Shown in pieces: positions 24,336-31,824 of a stretch of 34,763 nt of DNA. A program made the translations under genes and the position numbers. A model generated the notes under the pieces. It had not been told where the DNA came from. It saw only the letters and a list, made by a program, of their open reading frames with translations, and did no database searches. This DNA comes from JAFGFG01 sp964442905 (GTDB taxonomy: Archaea; Aenigmatarchaeota; Aenigmatarchaeia; QMZP01; JAFGSV01): the NCBI GenBank assembly GCA_964442905.1, contig CAYUBD010000006.1, positions 1 through 34,763 on the forward strand, read 5' to 3'. Every line of letters begins with the position of its first letter. Position 1 is the stretch's first letter.

Positions 24336-24898
24336 TAATCACGATTTCCGGCATACCTGGCGCGGGAAAAAGCACTGTGGCAAAGATACTTTCGAAACGC
24401 CTCGGAATGAAGAGGTATTACGGTGGGGGCGTGAGACGCGAGATGGGGCGCAAGAAAGGCATAACCATAGACCAACTCAATGAAATAGGCGAGAAAGAGG
24501 ATTGGACGGACAAGGATGTCGATAAGATCATCAAGGAACTGGGGGAGAAAGAGGACAATATAGTGATAGAGAGCAGAACAGGTTTTTTTCTCTTACCGAA
24601 CTCTCTGAAGGTGTTTCTTGATGTTGATTTGCATGTCGGGGCGAGAAGAATATATGAAGATGTAAAAAGCAACACTGAGAGGAATGAACCTAGATACAAG
24701 ACATTTCTAGATGCTGAAAATGCTGTGAGGAAACGCATGGAAGGCGACCTCAGAAGGTACAAGAAGTATTATGACAAGGACATACACGACAAGTCCCAGT
24801 ATGACATAGTGATAGACACCACGAGAATGACTCCGGAAGAGGTAGCGGAAAAAATAGTTTCAGAAGCCAGCAAGGCAGGTCTTAAAAACAATTTATAA
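24332..24898 (+). CDS. cmk: cytidylate kinase
   Basis: This enzyme phosphorylates CMP and dCMP. The N-terminus MIITISGIPGAGKSTVAKIL contains the P-loop (GIPGAGKST, 7-15). The CMP-binding region follows (YYGGGVRREMG at about 29-39). IVIESRTGFFLL (about 77-88) is the archaeal Cmk substrate motif, and DLRRYKKYYDKDIHDKSQYD with DTTRM near 150-165 contains the lid/base-contact region. The 188-aa length is typical of archaeal Cmk. It starts inside the stop codon of the TIM-barrel gene and is followed 30 nt later by the KaiC-like gene. Confidence 0.92.
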   Translation: MIITISGIPGAGKSTVAKILSKRLGMKRYYGGGVRREMGRKKGITIDQLNEIGEKEDWTDKDVDKIIKELGEKEDNIVIESRTGFFLLPNSLKVFLDVDLHVGARRIYEDVKSNTERNEPRYKTFLDAENAVRKRMEGDLRRYKKYYDKDIHDKSQYDIVIDTTRMTPEEVAEKIVSEASKAGLKNNL

Positions 24899-24928
24899 CG
24901 CGCATAACAATAATTATCAGGTGGTTGT

Positions 24929-25546
24929 GTGGAAAGGGTTAAAACAGGTGTTCCGGGTTTCGATGGCCTAGTCGAAGGTGGTTTTCCAAAGAATTTTTCC
25001 ATACTTCTTTCCGGTTCTCCCGGTACAGGAAAGACGATTTTTGGGTTACACTTCCTCAGGGAGGGCCTGATGAACGGTGAAAGATGTGCATATGTAACAT
25101 ATTCGCAGACACCTAAAGATATTCTGGACCAGGCAGCGGAGTTCGGGTGGGACATGAAAGGCCTGGAATTCATTGAACTGAAGCCTGAGGATTTTGAAGA
25201 GGTGTTCACAGGGAAGAAATTTGGCAGGATTGTTCTGGATTCGCTATCATCCATTGCAGTGATGACAAGGGATTCTCTTGGCAGATTTATAATGAAAGCC
25301 AAGGAAATTGGCTGTACAGCAATACTGATTTCTGAACTCCCAAAGGAAAGCGTCTGGCTCAGCAGGGACACAATATCGGAATTTCTCACAGACGGCGTAG
25401 TATTACTGAAATCCGTGGAAGCTGCCGGGGAAGTCAAAAACCTCCTCAAAGTGGAGAAGATGAGATCCACAGCGATAGAGAAGAAATCCAACATCTATAA
25501 TATAACAGAAAGGGGTTTCGAGGTCAAGAGCTACAAGGTAAGGTAA
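24929..25546 (+). CDS. single-domain RecA/KaiC-like ATPase
   Basis: This 205-aa protein starts MERVKTGVPGFDGLVEGGF, the typical entry of KaiC-type ATPases. Walker A is GSPGTGKTIF (about 30-39), Walker B is RIVLDSLSSIAV (about 94-105), and the late LLKVEKMRSTAIEKK carries the KMR motif. It is a single ATPase core without the second KaiC repeat. Relatives (RadC-like or 'circadian clock KaiC' proteins) are frequent in archaea and mostly uncharacterised; signal transduction or DNA repair are the usual suggestions. It starts with GTG after GGTGG and meets the convergent MNT-HEPN gene stop to stop with no gap. Confidence 0.88.
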   Translation: MERVKTGVPGFDGLVEGGFPKNFSILLSGSPGTGKTIFGLHFLREGLMNGERCAYVTYSQTPKDILDQAAEFGWDMKGLEFIELKPEDFEEVFTGKKFGRIVLDSLSSIAVMTRDSLGRFIMKAKEIGCTAILISELPKESVWLSRDTISEFLTDGVVLLKSVEAAGEVKNLLKVEKMRSTAIEKKSNIYNITERGFEVKSYKVR

Positions 25547-26764
25547 CTACTCTTCATCTGTCCTTTCCTTGAGTATTTTTCCGACTTCACGGATGAACTT
25601 CCTGACATATTCTCTCTGCAGAAGTATGTGCTGCTTTGGCAGTTCCAGTGTCTTGCCCTCTTTTGTTATATTTCTCAGCTTCTTGAGTTCCTTGAATGCC
25701 TCAAGATAATTATCCGATATAAGCCCGGTCTTTATCAGTTCCTTGTCAAACAGCTTGTCAATATCAACGATCTTCTTCTTCGGGGGAAGCTTCTTGAGGG
25801 CTTTGAGGAGGGTAACTATGGTTTCCTCCATGATGATGTAGGACTTCTCGATGATGTTCTCCCTCTTCATGACCTCTATCCTGACTATGAGCTGCTGCAT
25901 CCGCTTAACGAACTGCTTGGTCTTCCTTATCCACACGTCCAGCTCTGCGCCGGGCATGTTCTGTTTTTTCCTGTGCTCGACGTCCTTTCTCACCTTGATT
26001 ATGTTTTCAAGCCAGTCGGCGTACTTTGGTTCCAGAAGCTTTATCTTGGTCGTGGATCTTCTGAGCGCATCGGCAGCGTCGGACGGCCTGGGCGGCGTCT
26101 CACCCAGGAACATCAGGACCGCCTGCGCAGACTCCATCATGGCATAATAGCAGTCCTCCACCACCATGTATATCTTGGCGTTTTCCACCCTTTTTATCCT
26201 CTTCGGGGCTCTCTCTATATACTTCTCCACTGCCTCCTTGCTGGGTTTTATCTCGCCCATCTGCAAAAGGCGCTTTATCGGAAGGAACGTGTCCTTGTCG
26301 TATATGGGAACGCCCTCCCTGATGAAATTGAAAACTATGGGATGTCCGAGCCTCACCATGTTCCAGAACTCAGTAAGCAGATATGGCTGCTGCACGGAAA
26401 GCTGCGAGTGAATGCCCTTTGATATCTTTACCATCTCGGCATCTATTTTGTCCTTCGCCATCGGCGTTATCTTCTGGCGGGTATCATCGATTATAACGAA
26501 AACATCTATGTCTGACTTGCCCTTCCACTCTTCCCTTGCTGTGGAACCGAAAAGGACGACCGACCTTACTATGGGTCCGTATTTCTTTAGTAAATCTTTG
26601 GTGAATTTCTTCAGTAAATTTATTCTTTCCTTCTTGTCATTGACTTCCTCTATCTCTTCCTTCTTTTCCCCATGTTCTTCTTTGAAATCATTGTCCATGA
26701 AACCGCTATCATCAAGAGAATCAGGTTTCGGCTCACTATCCTGTTTTTTCTTTACCATTCCCAT
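25547..26764 (-). CDS. MNT-HEPN fusion: nucleotidyltransferase plus HEPN domain
   Basis: The protein is 405 aa. A charged low-complexity N-terminus (1-48, Asp/Glu/Lys) is followed by a minimal nucleotidyltransferase domain: LFGSTAREEW (Gly73-Ser74) then SDIDVFV (Asp85, Asp87), the metal-binding pair of pol-beta-type enzymes. Residues about 175-300 are a helical HEPN domain with the active-site pattern Rx4H, RKDVEH (Arg259 to His264). A further helical region (305-400) could be a second, degenerate HEPN. In toxin-antitoxin systems MNT adds AMP to inactivate a HEPN RNase; fused here, they could be self-inhibiting. GAGGTGA is 5-6 nt before the ATG. It follows the big TIM-barrel gene by 47 nt and is probably co-transcribed. 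Confidence 0.85.
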   Translation of the reverse strand: MGMVKKKQDSEPKPDSLDDSGFMDNDFKEEHGEKKEEIEEVNDKKERINLLKKFTKDLLKKYGPIVRSVVLFGSTAREEWKGKSDIDVFVIIDDTRQKITPMAKDKIDAEMVKISKGIHSQLSVQQPYLLTEFWNMVRLGHPIVFNFIREGVPIYDKDTFLPIKRLLQMGEIKPSKEAVEKYIERAPKRIKRVENAKIYMVVEDCYYAMMESAQAVLMFLGETPPRPSDAADALRRSTTKIKLLEPKYADWLENIIKVRKDVEHRKKQNMPGAELDVWIRKTKQFVKRMQQLIVRIEVMKRENIIEKSYIIMEETIVTLLKALKKLPPKKKIVDIDKLFDKELIKTGLISDNYLEAFKELKKLRNITKEGKTLELPKQHILLQREYVRKFIREVGKILKERTDEE

Positions 26765-26811
26765 TTATTCACCTCAAAGAATAAAAATAATGCCCCCCGG
26801 ATTAGTTCATT

Positions 26812-28641
26812 TTATCTCAGTTCTTCCTTCTTGAAAATGTCTTTCTTTCCCTTCTTCACAGAAGCCGTAGACAGCAGACCCCACTCCTCCTCAGGCACTT
26901 CAAAGAGGTCCTTGAGAATGTCAAAACGGTGATCCATCATTATCTGGTTCTGCCGCCTCTCATCGAATGCTGTCTTTTCCAGTCCGTAGAATTCCAGAGG
27001 CAGATCTTCAGGTGGTGTGCCTTTTGCGAGGAACTTTGCCATTATCTTGAGCGAGTCTACAGACTGCCTGAACGGATCGTCACCGCCCCCTCTCTCGAAT
27101 ATCAGATATATTGTATGATCCTTGTGTCTTCCACCACCCGCCTGCTGGATAAACCACAGGAGCTGATAAACTTCTGTCTGCCCGAGTTCTATGGGATAAT
27201 GTGAATGAAGCGGCGTTGGGTAGGTACAGTGAACGGACATCACCATTTTTCCGAACTCGGGATATTTTTTCATCATCATCTCATTTTCAACCCACGGGTC
27301 ATAACCCTGGGTGGCAAGGTGCTCATTGTCGATTGTCATCCATATCCGGTTGGTTTTCAGTATCTTTCTCGCGGTTCTTACGGCGGAGTATATCTGTTTC
27401 GTATGGGATAGCATGTACCTGCCCGCATATTTTGGATCCCTGGCATCGGGTATCTCTATGGTTACCTGAAGCTTCCTTGCAATCTCCTGCAGTTCAGGCT
27501 TTCCCTTCAGCTCGACCGGTATATATTCATTATTTATCCAGTCCAGGAGCGCCTTCAGGTGTCCCTCAAGGAATTTTGCTCCCACAACTGCATAGAAAAA
27601 CTCCTTGAACTCACGGTCATTCTCCTTCTCAGCCTTGTCCCATGACCTCATAAGCCAGTTGTTATCGGTGTAATCAATCTTGTACTTATTGAGCACGTCT
27701 TTGTACACCTCAGCCATCGCAATCCACTGTGGGTCTTTTGTGAAGAAGAGGTGGTGACCCATGATCTTGTAAACATCCACCAGCCTTCCCATGGTGTCGA
27801 TTCTCCATTTCCTGTCTTCGTATTTATCTCTTGAAAGCTTTTCTTTCACCATATCGTCTGTGTATTTCCTCCTAAGTTCTGACTCCTTTTTTCCGGATTC
27901 CTCTGTCACGTTCTTCATTATCTTTTTTCCTTCATCCTCGTACAGTCGCTTCACTTTTTCATATTTCAGGGCGTTCTCGCGCGTGGGGTTTCTATTGAAA
28001 TCTTCCTGTGCCTTCATTACACCCAGCCTGGATGCGGCCTTTTTTTGTTCATCTTCTATCGCTGACTGCTCCCATGCCCTCATATATCCGTGGGCTCTCG
28101 AAACACCGTCATAATACTCTTCCTCGCTCAGTATGAACTGGTCATAGGAGGAAACGTCACCAAGCGTCCTCATATTATCGACGAACCATTGTCTCAGTCT
28201 TTTGTTATTGTAGAGAATCTCGGATATGAAGTTGCCTGCATGATCGCACATCGTGATTGTGAGCTTGGTACCGGTATACGTAAGCAGTTCCACCCAGAAA
28301 TGCAGGCATGCATGAAAGAGGACGTATTTGCATCCGGCGTTTACTGCAGACCTCAAAGACTTCTCCATGTGGTCCTGGGCGTCCCTCCAGTCGGTTCTCT
28401 CAGGCATGCACATGGGAACTGTCAGGCTTCCGTGAAAGAACACGTCAATCCCCTGGCTTTTTGTTATGTTCCTTATCTCGCTTCCCTCTGTCAGGCTTAT
28501 TTCGTGTGGCGTGTCTCCTGATATCTCAACCACGTCGGCTCCCCTGGTAAGGACGTATCCCATCTTCTTGATTGTGCTTGCAAGACTGACATCATGGGCT
28601 ATGTAGTAAAGGCCTGTAGTGACTCCTACTTTGAACGGCAT
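26812..28641 (-). CDS. large endonuclease IV-fold TIM barrel with helical insert, 609 aa
   Basis: The ends form an Nfo-like barrel and the middle is a long insert. Candidate metal ligands appear in the order of E. coli endonuclease IV: His70 (FFHGS), His110 (LFHAC), Glu396 (TIEIPD), Asp438-x-x-His441 (TIDNEHL), His471 (SVHCTYP), His479-Ser-His481 followed by ELGQTE (Nfo has Asp-x-His then GLG), and Glu516 (IFERGG). Between His110 and Glu396 lie 285 residues where Nfo has about 35, largely charged helices (about 185-350), possibly a coiled coil. Normal Nfo is about 280 aa. I chose ATG 28641 (MPFKVGV) since GAGG lies about 10 nt upstream; an ATG at 28650 is too close to it. It follows the 576-aa gene by 13 nt from this start. 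Substrate unknown: AP-DNA, RNA or sugar. Confidence 0.82.
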   Translation of the reverse strand: MPFKVGVTTGLYYIAHDVSLASTIKKMGYVLTRGADVVEISGDTPHEISLTEGSEIRNITKSQGIDVFFHGSLTVPMCMPERTDWRDAQDHMEKSLRSAVNAGCKYVLFHACLHFWVELLTYTGTKLTITMCDHAGNFISEILYNNKRLRQWFVDNMRTLGDVSSYDQFILSEEEYYDGVSRAHGYMRAWEQSAIEDEQKKAASRLGVMKAQEDFNRNPTRENALKYEKVKRLYEDEGKKIMKNVTEESGKKESELRRKYTDDMVKEKLSRDKYEDRKWRIDTMGRLVDVYKIMGHHLFFTKDPQWIAMAEVYKDVLNKYKIDYTDNNWLMRSWDKAEKENDREFKEFFYAVVGAKFLEGHLKALLDWINNEYIPVELKGKPELQEIARKLQVTIEIPDARDPKYAGRYMLSHTKQIYSAVRTARKILKTNRIWMTIDNEHLATQGYDPWVENEMMMKKYPEFGKMVMSVHCTYPTPLHSHYPIELGQTEVYQLLWFIQQAGGGRHKDHTIYLIFERGGGDDPFRQSVDSLKIMAKFLAKGTPPEDLPLEFYGLEKTAFDERRQNQIMMDHRFDILKDLFEVPEEEWGLLSTASVKKGKKDIFKKEELR

Positions 28642-28654
28642 AAAAATCATTCCT

Positions 28655-30385
28655 CTACGGCGGCTGGACGCCTGAAAGCTTCCCGAACTGCTGCTTGATG
28701 TACTTTATCAGCGGATCTGTCATTCCTCCGCCCATATACCTGCCGTACATCTTCGAAAGCCTCTCGGAGCTCACTGTTTCATACGGTCCTATCCGCATGA
28801 AGTACTTGAGTACCTCCCTCATCTTCGGTTTCTTCTCAAGCATCCAGTCATCGTACCTATTGCTTATTGATTTTCTCTTTGTCCTGTATTTTTCAAGCCA
28901 GCGCTTCAGAAGCCATCTTTTCTTTTCGTCCTCGACGTTGTATCTTTTTTCGACCTCCGCTCTTATCTTATCCTCGACCTCACGGACGCCTATCATCTCT
29001 TTGACATACTTGTTCATCCACCTCTCCTTTGCGGTTATCTCGAGGAGTGTTACCATAACGACATTCTGTGTAACCAGATAGGCTGTCAGCATGCAGTTCC
29101 AGTCGTCTATCTCCTCTTTTCCACCTTCCATCTTGAAAAGGGGGCTGACGATTTCGAGGTCATAGAAGGCATAGTAGTACCTGTCAGGGCTCAGCCTTGC
29201 ATCGCTTTCGTAATGTTCGGCCTTGTTCCACTTCTCCATCTCCTCGTCGATGATTATGATGTCATCATCCGTGAGAACCCTTGCATCAGCGTCCTTCTCT
29301 TTCCTGCTCAGTCCTTTCTCCTTGAGCTTTTTCGCTTCCGCTTTGGTCTTGACTATCTTGACTTCATATCTCTCCTCTATCTGTTTGGCGTGCCGCTTGA
29401 CGAAATCGTCATAAGGCTTTATCTCACCTTCTACATATCCGGGCTTCCCGACCTCTTCCGGCGTGAGCATCTTCCACATCAGCAGCCGTACCCAGTACAT
29501 GGCATCAGGCTTCAGCCACGGCTGGATTGCCATGGTAAGCATCTTTGAGGGATCGACTTCCAGCTTGTCCTTCATCATCTTCAGGCTTGCCACATACGGC
29601 TTGAGCCATTCCCTGTACTCGTCTATGGACTTCCTTCTCGTATCAACGAGTGTCTTCACCCTTGAGTATCTGTCCTTGATGTCGGGAAAGAATATCTTCT
29701 TCCATTCCTCATATATCTTGTTCTTGGTCTTGAGCACGACCGCCTCAGCCTCCGGGATGGAAAGTGTCTTCTTTATCAATTTGATGTCGTCCCTGTCTTC
29801 TTTTTTCATGTTTGACACCCGTATGAAATCCGTTATTATGGTTGGCCACCTCTTGGTCATGCTTATCATGGAGTAGCCCTCCCCGGTGTGCGCATCTATC
29901 CTGTCCACGAAGAGTGCTCTCAGAACATGCTCGTCCTTGCTGCCTTCCTTGAAATAATCCAGAACTTCTCTGTACTTCCTCTCGTCGTGTTTCAGCAGTT
30001 CATAGTCTGCGACTGCCTGTGCCGCAGAAGCCAGTCCGCTTTTTATGTGACCTTCAACTTCCCTCTTCTTCCCTATGATCCTTCCGTACATCTCAGGATA
30101 TGCCGGAGATACTGCTATGTGCTCGTCTATCTTGGCCAGGTTGTAATGCATTTTGGGCATGGTGTACGTCAGCGTCATATAGATGAGGTTGCCGTGGCCG
30201 AAAGGCGTCGTGGCATTTATCATCACCTTCTGGTCAGGCGGCTGTGAGCATATGGCCTCACCGCCGTTGACTATGCCTTTCTTATTGCCGTCTTCGCTCC
30301 ATTTCTCGAGCCAATCGAGAATAAGCAGTTTCGGTTCTCCTGTCTTTGTCAGCGCATTAACATCTATATCTGTTTCTCCTGCCAT
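28655..30385 (-). CDS. hypothetical protein, 576 aa, helical and charged
   Basis: I recognise no domain. The N-terminal 140 residues have alpha/beta character with GHGNLIYMTLTYTMPKM (about 64-80). Most of the rest is Lys/Arg/Glu-rich helix with many Trp and Tyr (RRKSIDEYREWLKPYVASL, KRWLLKRWLEKYRTKRK). No transmembrane segment or signal is seen. A short acidic patch DDDIIIIDEEMEKW falls near 385. A TATA box (30408-30416) is about 27 nt before the ATG at 30385, suggesting a leaderless first gene of the transcript that continues into the TIM-barrel gene. Size, shared transcript and charge match suggest it works with that enzyme, perhaps as a scaffold; this is inference. Confidence 0.8.
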   Translation of the reverse strand: MAGETDIDVNALTKTGEPKLLILDWLEKWSEDGNKKGIVNGGEAICSQPPDQKVMINATTPFGHGNLIYMTLTYTMPKMHYNLAKIDEHIAVSPAYPEMYGRIIGKKREVEGHIKSGLASAAQAVADYELLKHDERKYREVLDYFKEGSKDEHVLRALFVDRIDAHTGEGYSMISMTKRWPTIITDFIRVSNMKKEDRDDIKLIKKTLSIPEAEAVVLKTKNKIYEEWKKIFFPDIKDRYSRVKTLVDTRRKSIDEYREWLKPYVASLKMMKDKLEVDPSKMLTMAIQPWLKPDAMYWVRLLMWKMLTPEEVGKPGYVEGEIKPYDDFVKRHAKQIEERYEVKIVKTKAEAKKLKEKGLSRKEKDADARVLTDDDIIIIDEEMEKWNKAEHYESDARLSPDRYYYAFYDLEIVSPLFKMEGGKEEIDDWNCMLTAYLVTQNVVMVTLLEITAKERWMNKYVKEMIGVREVEDKIRAEVEKRYNVEDEKKRWLLKRWLEKYRTKRKSISNRYDDWMLEKKPKMREVLKYFMRIGPYETVSSERLSKMYGRYMGGGMTDPLIKYIKQQFGKLSGVQPP

Positions 30386-30407
30386 AATAGACTATTAGTG
30401 TAAAGTA

Positions 30408-30416
30408 ATTAAAAAT
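30408..30416 (-). promoter_or_regulatory. TATA box of the 576-aa/TIM-barrel/MNT-HEPN transcript
   Basis: TTTTTAATT on the minus strand lies about 27 nt before the ATG at 30385, in the 57-nt gap after the small membrane-protein gene. It predicts a leaderless mRNA. Confidence 0.55.
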
Positions 30417-30442
30417 TGTTTACATCAATTCCAGTTGGATAT

Positions 30443-30613
30443 TTACCAGAAAATAAGGACTGCGCCTATCAGGAGCGCTACAACACCCATAAACACGCCG
30501 CCTTTTGTGAGAGCCTCTTCCTGATGAGTGCTGGAGCTCGGAAAGAAGAAGACTGCAAATACCCCAAAAACCAGAAGCAATATCCCGGCAGCGAGACCCC
30601 ATAGTCCGAACAT
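30443..30613 (-). CDS. small membrane protein, 56 aa, two helices
   Basis: I found this by translating the minus strand by hand. It starts MFGLWGLAAGILLLVFGVF and ends VALLIGAVLIFW. The first helix covers about 3-24, a short polar loop (SSSTHQEEALTKGG) follows, and the second helix covers about 39-55, so it is a helical hairpin with both ends probably on the same side. A competing ORF in another frame of the same DNA gives no hydrophobic protein and is less credible. TTTATTAATTTG around 30625-30645 sits about 24 nt before the ATG at 30613. It lies between the divergent arms of the unusual block. Role unknown. Confidence 0.65.
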   Translation of the reverse strand: MFGLWGLAAGILLLVFGVFAVFFFPSSSTHQEEALTKGGVFMGVVALLIGAVLIFW

Positions 30614-30659
30614 ATTTAATAATCTATTCGCAAATTAATAAAAATAGGGGTGATTTTGG

Positions 30660-31193
30660 ATGCCTATACTCGCAAGAATGAAAATGATGGTGGAGGAGGA
30701 GATATATCCTCCGAAGGGAACCGCCAAGGGTTCTCCCCGTTCCATTCACAGTTATATCGGGCCAAATCCTGTAAAACTTTATCCCAAGACACGGGAACTT
30801 GTAAAATCAATCTTCAATGCAACGGATTCTGACCTACATGAAGAGATATACGACTGGGGAAAGGAAGAAAAAGAGAAGTTCCGTGTGAGATTCTTCCTGC
30901 ACCGGAATCTGGACAAGTTCACGTACTACTTAATCAGGATAGACGTGAAGGGTGAGGGAACGGAAAAATCCGGCAAGGGTTCCATCACCATAAGGCCTCT
31001 TCTAAGGACCGAATATCCACAGGATACGTTGTGGCAGAGAACCATATTCTATGAGATGTTAAGGGTGTTCTGGCACAGGGCTTTTTATCACAACAAGAGG
31101 AGGGAGTATATCATAGAAGGCCGGAATCTGCTGTCTATGCTACAGCAGCAGCTGGAAGAATACTTCATGAATTTAAGGGAACAGTATGGGTAA
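30660..31193 (+). CDS. hypothetical protein, 177 aa, paralogue of its neighbour
   Basis: This soluble alpha/beta protein belongs to a family I cannot name. The core runs LHEEIYDWGKEEKEKF (about 59-74), KFTYYLIRIDVKGEG (86-100), KGSITIRPLLRTEYP (106-120), then two helices with REQ/Trp-rich pattern (WQRTIFYEMLRVFWHRAFYH and KRREYIIEGRNLL). Beta strands flanked by a long C-terminal helix suggest a START/SRPBCC-like fold, by inference only. It aligns with residues 26-150 of the next gene. The ATG at 30660 is preceded by GGTGAT. It overlaps the following gene by 8 nt, so the pair is translationally coupled. Confidence 0.75.
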   Translation: MPILARMKMMVEEEIYPPKGTAKGSPRSIHSYIGPNPVKLYPKTRELVKSIFNATDSDLHEEIYDWGKEEKEKFRVRFFLHRNLDKFTYYLIRIDVKGEGTEKSGKGSITIRPLLRTEYPQDTLWQRTIFYEMLRVFWHRAFYHNKRREYIIEGRNLLSMLQQQLEEYFMNLREQYG

Positions 31194-31824
31194 GCTTGTT
31201 ATAGTGGATGAATGCCTCATCCCAAGGAGGCAGGCATGGATATACTACAAGGGTGCAGATCCAATGGGCTTTCTGAAGGATTTCAGATCAACCCTCAGGT
31301 TCCAGTTCGATGTATCAAGCACGAGATGCTGGGAAAGGAAGCTTCTCTGGGACTACACCGGGGATCCCATACGTTTCTATAACGAATGGAAAGTGATGAA
31401 GGAATTTAGCAGGTTCTCAACAATGTGGGTTGAACTCAGGGCACTGGGTTTCGTATCAAAGGCCAAGAAGGACGGCGATTTCAGCCTGGAAATCTATGGC
31501 GAAGTCAAGCATACATTCAAGCCGAGCAACTGGTTCAGCAAATACATCTGGCTTCTTTACAATCACATATTCTACAACAAGCTCAGGGAAAGGCAGACGA
31601 TAATGTGCAGGGACTATATAGAAAAGTTCATGAACTGGTGCAAAGAAAAGTATGGCATGAAGGCTGTGACAACGCCTGAATCCACCATCGACGAAATGAG
31701 GGACGATGAAGCCATGGAAAAGATGATCAAAAAAACCGGTTTTGGCGCTCCAGGTCCTGAGTCGGAAGAACCTACAACTGAAGAAGGGGCAACAGTGCCG
31801 GAAAAACCTAAAGAAGAGAAATGA
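31186..31824 (+). CDS. hypothetical protein, 212 aa, paralogue of the preceding gene
   Basis: This is the second copy of the family. DYTGDPIRFYNEWKVMKEFS (about 56-75), STMWVELRALGF, FSLEIYGEVKHTF (99-111) and YIWLLYNHIFYNKLRERQTI (120-139) match the order of the neighbour's elements, including Tyr-x-x-Lys/Arg-x-Arg at the end of the helix. After about 155 comes a tail of 55 residues rich in Glu, Pro and Thr, absent from the first copy and likely disordered. The two proteins could form a heterodimer. The stop at 31822-31824 overlaps the convergent Trm1 gene by 17 nt. Confidence 0.75.
   Translation: MGKLVIVDECLIPRRQAWIYYKGADPMGFLKDFRSTLRFQFDVSSTRCWERKLLWDYTGDPIRFYNEWKVMKEFSRFSTMWVELRALGFVSKAKKDGDFSLEIYGEVKHTFKPSNWFSKYIWLLYNHIFYNKLRERQTIMCRDYIEKFMNWCKEKYGMKAVTTPESTIDEMRDDEAMEKMIKKTGFGAPGPESEEPTTEEGATVPEKPKEEK

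Noticed and set aside
30420..30602. A 60-aa minus-strand ORF rich in Arg and Ser
   Set aside because: The overlapping frame gives a clear two-helix membrane protein with a promoter, so this one is taken as a shadow.
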